DNA of 9,482 nucleotides from Planctomycetota bacterium (GTDB taxonomy: Bacteria > Planctomycetota > UBA1135). Positions 6,101 through 9,482 of the stretch are shown one piece after another. The stretch covers positions 1 through 9,482 of the forward strand of contig JAQBVK010000074.1 of NCBI GenBank assembly GCA_027623585.1, written 5' to 3'. Position 1 is the stretch's first letter. Each line of letters opens with the position of its first letter. The notes beneath the pieces are model-generated. The model searched no databases. It was not told the DNA's origin and was given only the letters and a program-made list of their open reading frames with translations. Position numbers and translations under genes: made by a program.

Positions 6101-7572
6101 TCCTTCGGTTTCTGCGGAGGCTTCGGTTTTTCTTCCTTCTTGTCGCCGCCCCCGAGCAGGCCGCCGAGGGATTCCTTCGCCTTTTCGCCGAGCGTTCCGC
6201 CGAGACCAGCGGCCGCGTCGCCGCCCAGCACGCCGTCGAGCTTGCCGCCGAGTTTTTCGTTGAGCAGTTCGCCGGCCTTCTCCTGGAGTTTGCCGGCCTG
6301 CTCGTCGATGAGCGCTTCCGCGCGGCGCATCACTTCGGCCTTGACGGCACCGCCGAGCAAGTCGCCGAGATCGGTTTCGTTCTCGACGTCGAAGGTCGGA
6401 CGGGTCGGCGTGCCACCGAGCACGATCGAGAAGGCCACGGGCGACGAAGCCATGGCGTCGTTGAGCAATTGACAGAAGACTTCCGCGTCGACGCCCATGA
6501 CCTTCGGTGAGATGCGCCGCGCTTGCACGTTCGCGCCGCGTAATTCCACGCGCACGCGTCCGACGAGCGCGTCGTCTCGGAAGCGTAGGCCGTCGGCGAC
6601 GAGGTCGAGAGCGCCGCCGCTGACTTGGAAGGGCAGCGCGTTTTTGGCCAAGGCCACGAGCGTGTCCGTCGGCACGCCGAGCGCGCTGAACTCGAGCGCG
6701 CTGTCGGCGCCGTCACGCGCCAGATCGAGACGGAATCCGATCTTGCCGCCCTCGGCGAGTTCACCGTCGCCTCGGACGGTCGCGGGCATGGTCTCGCCGT
6801 TCGGCGGCGTGCCGAGATTTTCGAGCGCGAAGGTGAAGCCTTTGAGTTCCGGGAGCACCGGTTTGCCGGTGCGGCGATCCACGGTTTCCCAGCGGAAATC
6901 ATCGATCGCGGCGCGCTCGAGCCAGAACACGCCTTGCGCCGCATTTTCGATGCGGCGTCGCTCCTGCGCCTCGGTGACGAAGCTTGGTTTGCCCGGAAAG
7001 CGCGCCGGCGCCGCAGCCGGCTCCGATCCGCCGCTGCCGCCCGAGAAAATGCCGCCGTAGTCGTCGTAGTACTCCTTGTAGGTCTGATATCGTTCCCAAT
7101 ACTCGGTGACGATCTGGACCAGGTCGCGATTCTCGGCCTTGGGCAGCGGCCGCTCGCGGGGCGGCACCGGCTTCCCGGCCTGCACTTCCGGCGGTGGCGG
7201 GCCCGGATCCACCGCGAGCGTGCCGTCTTCGAGCACGATCAGGTGCAGCCGCGTGCCGACCAGCTCCGCGTTCTGCACGTGGACGCGACCGGAGAGCGCC
7301 GCCGCGACGCTGACTTCGAGGCCGCCGTGCGTGAGTTCGAGCAGCGGGTTCTCGGTGGTCCCCGCGCGGAAGTCGGAAACGCCCGCGCGCCCGCCGAAGA
7401 TCGCGAGTTCGGCATCGCTGAACTCGATGGGCTGGCCGCCGAAGGCCGACGGCCCCCAAGTGCGCAAGGCGCGCGAGAACAGGGCGTCGGCGCCGAACGC
7501 CACGCCGATCACGATGAGGAGCAGCGCCACGGTGACGAGCACCAAGAAGCCTTTGCGGAAGAATTTGAACAT
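6097..7572 (-). CDS. TIGR03545-type AsmA-like membrane-anchored periplasmic protein
   Basis: The protein has 491 residues from the ATG at 7572; the reading frame stays open upstream to about 8265, but that part overlaps the next gene and is spurious. Residues 8-29 are one transmembrane anchor. An AsmA-like N-terminal pattern follows: FSDAELAIFGGRAGVSDF (51-68), then LTHGGLEVSVAAALSGRVHVQN (80-101). This is the usual sequence of beta strands in which one layer describes a membrane-proximal sheet. A Pro-rich linker (123-146) leads to a Tyr/Glu-rich helical stretch (151-175), then more beta-rich sequence (215-400) ending in GGTPTRPTFDV. Residues 405-475 are amphipathic and Gly/Leu/Lys-rich, and the tail is Lys/Pro-rich. 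AsmA-type proteins are thought to move lipids across the envelope. TIGR03545 proteins are usually near 550 residues and uncharacterised, so this one is short. Family assignment is from memory of the pattern and from the neighbouring TIGR03546-like gene. Confidence 0.72.
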   Translation of the reverse strand: MFKFFRKGFLVLVTVALLLIVIGVAFGADALFSRALRTWGPSAFGGQPIEFSDAELAIFGGRAGVSDFRAGTTENPLLELTHGGLEVSVAAALSGRVHVQNAELVGTRLHLIVLEDGTLAVDPGPPPPEVQAGKPVPPRERPLPKAENRDLVQIVTEYWERYQTYKEYYDDYGGIFSGGSGGSEPAAAPARFPGKPSFVTEAQERRRIENAAQGVFWLERAAIDDFRWETVDRRTGKPVLPELKGFTFALENLGTPPNGETMPATVRGDGELAEGGKIGFRLDLARDGADSALEFSALGVPTDTLVALAKNALPFQVSGGALDLVADGLRFRDDALVGRVRVELRGANVQARRISPKVMGVDAEVFCQLLNDAMASSPVAFSIVLGGTPTRPTFDVENETDLGDLLGGAVKAEVMRRAEALIDEQAGKLQEKAGELLNEKLGGKLDGVLGGDAAAGLGGTLGEKAKESLGGLLGGGDKKEEKPKPPQKPKD

Positions 7573-8108
7573 CAACTCAACCACCAGCCGAAGATGCGCT
7601 GGGTAAGGGAACGGTCGGTCCAGCGCACCGCGCGGGATTGGCCGAAGCGTTCGCGCCACGCAGGCAGTTTGCGTTTGGTGAGCGCGTGGAAGGGCAGCGC
7701 CAGCGCAAGACCGAGCAGGATGCCGCCGAGGAAGCCGCCGAAACCCCACCAGGTGTGGAGCTGCGCCGAAGGCCATGCGCTCGACAAACCGATCGCGAAG
7801 CTCTGGGGCATCACGTCTTCGAGCAAGAAGCGGCCGAAGCCCGCGGTGAGATTCCCGAGGAAGAGCCGTTCGAGGAGCTCGAAGATCACGATCAAGAAGG
7901 TCGCGACCGGAATCGAAGCGCGCAACGCGAGGAACACGAAGAGCAGCATGAGCCAGAGCACGCTGAAGCCGGCGAGCCCGGTGCCGGGATCGACGGCGAC
8001 CGAAGGCGTCAGCGCGAGCAGCGCTCCGAAAAAGGCGCCGAGGCCGATCTCGAACGGCGCGACCTTGCCGCTCAGCAGTCGTGCGAATTGGCGCAGGAAG
8101 CCGAACAT
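7572..8108 (-). CDS. TIGR03546-like (DUF2062-related) inner-membrane protein
   Basis: The protein has 178 residues from the ATG at 8108. A short basic amphipathic N-terminus (FLRQFARLLSGKVAPFEIGLG) leads to a hydrophobic segment GAFFGALLALTPSVAV (24-39), as in DUF2062 proteins where a Gly-rich helix ends in a TP motif. Further hydrophobic stretches lie at 46-62, 67-79 and 122-140, and a basic cytosolic-looking tail follows (144-178). Function is unknown in the family. TIGR03546 genes are found next to TIGR03545 genes, and here the stop TGA and the next ATG share one base (TGATG), which implies translational coupling and a stable stoichiometry. No Shine-Dalgarno precedes the start. It lies 24 bp after the DCC-domain gene. 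I infer that it is the membrane partner of the AsmA-like protein. Confidence 0.75.
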   Translation of the reverse strand: MFGFLRQFARLLSGKVAPFEIGLGAFFGALLALTPSVAVDPGTGLAGFSVLWLMLLFVFLALRASIPVATFLIVIFELLERLFLGNLTAGFGRFLLEDVMPQSFAIGLSSAWPSAQLHTWWGFGGFLGGILLGLALALPFHALTKRKLPAWRERFGQSRAVRWTDRSLTQRIFGWWLS

Positions 8109-8114
8109 GCGACC

Positions 8115-8120
8115 AGGATA
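8115..8120 (-). promoter_or_regulatory. TATCCT hexamer six bases before the TIGR03546-like start
   Basis: On the minus strand TATCCT is followed by exactly six bases and then the ATG at 8108, the same geometry as upstream of cdd. The preceding bases of the gap are CCTCC, the opposite of a Shine-Dalgarno. It could be an internal promoter giving a leaderless mRNA for the pair, in addition to read-through from the DCC gene. There is no convincing -35. Confidence 0.25.
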
Positions 8121-8132
8121 CCGCGCAGGAGG

Positions 8133-9164
8133 CTAGGGATCGAAACGCGCGCGCTGGTCGGCCGAGAGCAGCGGACAGTGGCCCTCGGGCTTGGCGAACC
8201 AGCGTTTGCGGCGGCGCGCGACGAAATCGTAGGCGGCGTCGCGCAGCGGGCGCGGCACCAGCCAACCGAGCGCGCCGAGCGGGCGCCAGTAGCCACCGAG
8301 CGCGGCGCAGATGCGCAGTGCGGCGGCGGAGCGGAAGCTCCGCGCGCCGTCTGCGTCACGCACGACGATGCTTTCGGGAACGTCTGCGGGCTCGATTCCC
8401 GCGATTGCCGTCGTAAAGCTTTCGCCTTGCAGTGGTGCGAAGCGCAGCGCTTCGCCCGCGGGGTCTTCTTTCAACAAGTACTGCACGCCGCGATGGCAGA
8501 AGCCGCATTCGCCGTCGTAGTAGACGGTCAGCGGCAGCCCGCGCTTGCGTCGCGCAATCCACCGCGGAGAAAACGCGAGCACGGGGAAGGTCGTGTAGAG
8601 GATCAGAGACTGCACTTCATGGGCTGAACCCTCTGTCAATCCCGCGAGCCGCCACAGGACGGCGAAATAGAGCAGGTGGAGTCCGCACCATGCGACGAAG
8701 CGCGCTCGTTCCGCCATACCGAGAAACACCCAGCCAAAACTCAGCAACCAGAACAGGCCATAGGAGTCACTCCAACTCCATGAGTTGAAGATGCCGAAGA
8801 AGAACAGGATGGTCGCACTGAAAGTGAGCAGAGTGAGCTCGTAGAGCGAATCCTTGGAAGGACCCAGCCGAGCCAAGCCACGCGCGAGGAAGATCGCGGC
8901 CAAAGTCACGGGGATGTACGTGACCTGGCCGGACCAGATCAGCGCAGTCCATCCCACGAGCGCGGCGAACATCGCCCAGAGACAGAAACGCCGGCTGATG
9001 GCATACACCAACAGGAGGACCCAATAAGCCGCCTGGAAGCCGAGGCTCGCGTCCGGCGGCCAGAAGGCCAGCAACGCGGCGGTCAGGACGCGGTGCATCG
9101 TCCATTGTCCCGGCGTCCAGAGGTAGCGCTGCATCAGGCGGCGGAACTCCGTTCCGCAATCCAC
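8133..9164 (-). CDS. Multi-pass membrane protein (HTTM-like) fused to a DCC/DUF393 thiol-oxidoreductase domain
   Basis: The protein has 343 residues from GTG 9164, directly after an in-frame TGA. ATG 9134, with GGAG 12 bases upstream, is a serious alternative and gives 333 residues. Residues 20-200 are membrane-embedded, with hydrophobic stretches at about 26-35, 42-55, 61-76, 81-95, 110-126, 136-150, 155-172 and 186-199. WTPGQWTMHRVL near the N-terminus resembles HTTM (vitamin-K-carboxylase-like) proteins, though this part is only tentatively assigned. The C-terminal domain (about 211-325) is a clear DCC family domain: VYYDGECGFCHRGV with Asp217, Cys220 and Cys223 (the DxxCxxC signature), then RFAPLQGES, AALRICAALGGYW, and LRDAAYDFVARRRKRWF. 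DCC proteins have a thioredoxin-like fold and probable thiol-disulphide activity; the substrate is unknown. Cys220/Cys223 are intact. It is the first gene of the minus-strand run that includes the TIGR03546/TIGR03545 pair. Confidence 0.82.
   Translation of the reverse strand: MDCGTEFRRLMQRYLWTPGQWTMHRVLTAALLAFWPPDASLGFQAAYWVLLLVYAISRRFCLWAMFAALVGWTALIWSGQVTYIPVTLAAIFLARGLARLGPSKDSLYELTLLTFSATILFFFGIFNSWSWSDSYGLFWLLSFGWVFLGMAERARFVAWCGLHLLYFAVLWRLAGLTEGSAHEVQSLILYTTFPVLAFSPRWIARRKRGLPLTVYYDGECGFCHRGVQYLLKEDPAGEALRFAPLQGESFTTAIAGIEPADVPESIVVRDADGARSFRSAAALRICAALGGYWRPLGALGWLVPRPLRDAAYDFVARRRKRWFAKPEGHCPLLSADQRARFDP
9141..9157 (-). promoter_or_regulatory. Perfect 7-bp inverted repeat at the 5' end of the DCC-domain gene
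   Basis: GCGGAAC (9141-9147) and GTTCCGC (9151-9157) pair perfectly around a three-base loop. With the ATG 9134 start it lies in the leader, and the GGAG (9150-9147) sits in its loop and stem edge, so folding could control ribosome access. With the GTG 9164 start it codes for residues of the N-terminus. It could also be an operator for the divergent promoters. The pairing is certain; the role is not. Confidence 0.35.
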
Positions 9165-9187
9165 TCATAGGATAGGCTTCAGGGTTC

Positions 9188-9482
9188 ATGAGTTGTCTCA
9201 TTTCGCTCGTGGTGCTCGCGCTGGCCCAGTCCCAGCCGGTGCGTGAGCCGCAGCGCCTGGACGTCGGGGCAGCGGCGGCAGCGAGCATTGCCGGGGATGC
9301 TGCAGGCGGACTTCACGCGGTGGCGTGGAGCGCAGGCGCCAACGGAATCGACGGCGTGTGGTGCGCAATCTCCGGCGACGGCGGACGCACTTGGGCTCCC
9401 CCCGTGCGCGTGGACAGCGGCGGATCCGCCACAGCGAGAAGCGTGCAGGAAGGATCCGTCGAAGTCGTGGCGGGTGAGATTC
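9188..9482 (+). CDS. Secreted Asp-box (BNR/sialidase-like) protein, N-terminal 98 residues; cut by window edge
   Basis: From the ATG at 9188 the frame is open to the window end. Residues 2-15 are a hydrophobic signal peptide (SCLISLVVLALAQS) with cleavage likely near residue 15-17, so the product is exported. The mature part is beta-rich, with HAVAWSAGANGIDGVWCAIS (43-62) running into an exact Asp-box, SGDGGRTW (62-69; pattern SxDGGxTW), followed by APPVRVDS. Asp-boxes mark the turns of beta-propellers in sialidases, glycosidases and many other surface proteins, so the box shows the fold and not the substrate. Catalytic residues would lie downstream, outside the window. AGGG stands three bases before the start, too close for an ideal ribosome site. 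It is divergent from the DCC-domain gene, with starts 23 bp apart (53 bp if ATG 9134 is used). Confidence 0.72.
   Translation, partial: MSCLISLVVLALAQSQPVREPQRLDVGAAAAASIAGDAAGGLHAVAWSAGANGIDGVWCAISGDGGRTWAPPVRVDSGGSATARSVQEGSVEVVAGEI

Noticed and set aside
7573..8265. Upstream extension of the TIGR03545-type frame to make a protein of about 722 residues
   Set aside because: The extra part is Arg/Ala-rich out-of-frame reading of the TIGR03546-like and DCC genes; the ATG at 7572 gives a proper membrane anchor.
6625..8627. Long open frames on the plus strand (6625-8136 and 7638-8627)
   Set aside because: Antisense to the AsmA-like, TIGR03546-like and DCC genes; composition is Arg/Ala/Glu-rich with no family resemblance.
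1..9482. CRISPR arrays, tRNA genes, transposon ends and toxin-antitoxin pairs
   Set aside because: Looked for and not seen; no direct repeat array, cloverleaf, transposase motif or small paired genes.

Overview
The window is visibly G+C-rich and tightly packed, with eight genes and no RNA gene, insertion sequence, CRISPR array or long non-coding stretch. All gaps between genes are under 70 bp. The organism has an outer membrane: the TIGR03545/TIGR03546-type pair is, as I recall the family descriptions, confined to such bacteria. A large envelope protein with carboxypeptidase-regulatory-like modules, a secreted Asp-box (BNR/sialidase-like) protein and a DCC/HTTM-like membrane protein together suggest a Planctomycetota-like or myxobacterium-like environmental lineage. 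This is an inference from gene content, not a firm assignment.

Layout. (1) At 1-372, minus strand, is the N-terminal part of a HAD hydrolase of the REG-2-like type, cut by the window edge. (2) Divergent from it, 412-1482 encodes an exported TPR protein. It overlaps by 4 nt an MscS-type mechanosensitive channel gene (1479-2600) that begins with TTG, so the two look like one translationally coupled unit. (3) Converging on this unit is a large gene (2613-5132, minus) for a membrane-anchored protein made of beta-sandwich modules. (4) Divergent from that gene is cdd (5197-6078, plus), a cytidine deaminase of the long E. coli type with every catalytic residue present. (5) Converging on cdd is a minus-strand run of three genes, read from right to left: a multi-pass membrane protein fused to a DCC (DUF393) thiol-oxidoreductase domain (8133-9164), a TIGR03546/DUF2062-like membrane protein (7572-8108) and a TIGR03545-type AsmA-like periplasmic protein (6097-7572). 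The last two share one base in a TGATG junction. (6) Divergent again, 9188 to the window end is the start of a secreted Asp-box protein.

Gene relations. Apart from cdd and the HAD hydrolase, every product is predicted to sit in the envelope or be exported: a TPR lipoprotein, a tension-gated channel, a modular anchored protein, a thiol-oxidoreductase membrane protein, an AsmA-like pair and a sialidase-like protein. The strands alternate, giving three short divergent regions (39, 64 and 23 bp) and two convergent junctions (12 and 18 bp). Each divergent junction has a short dyad in or beside it, and each convergent junction has an inverted repeat that includes stop-codon bases.

The best candidate for something little described is the TIGR03546-TIGR03545 pair with its DCC membrane protein. 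No defence system, phage or obviously new multi-gene machine is visible.
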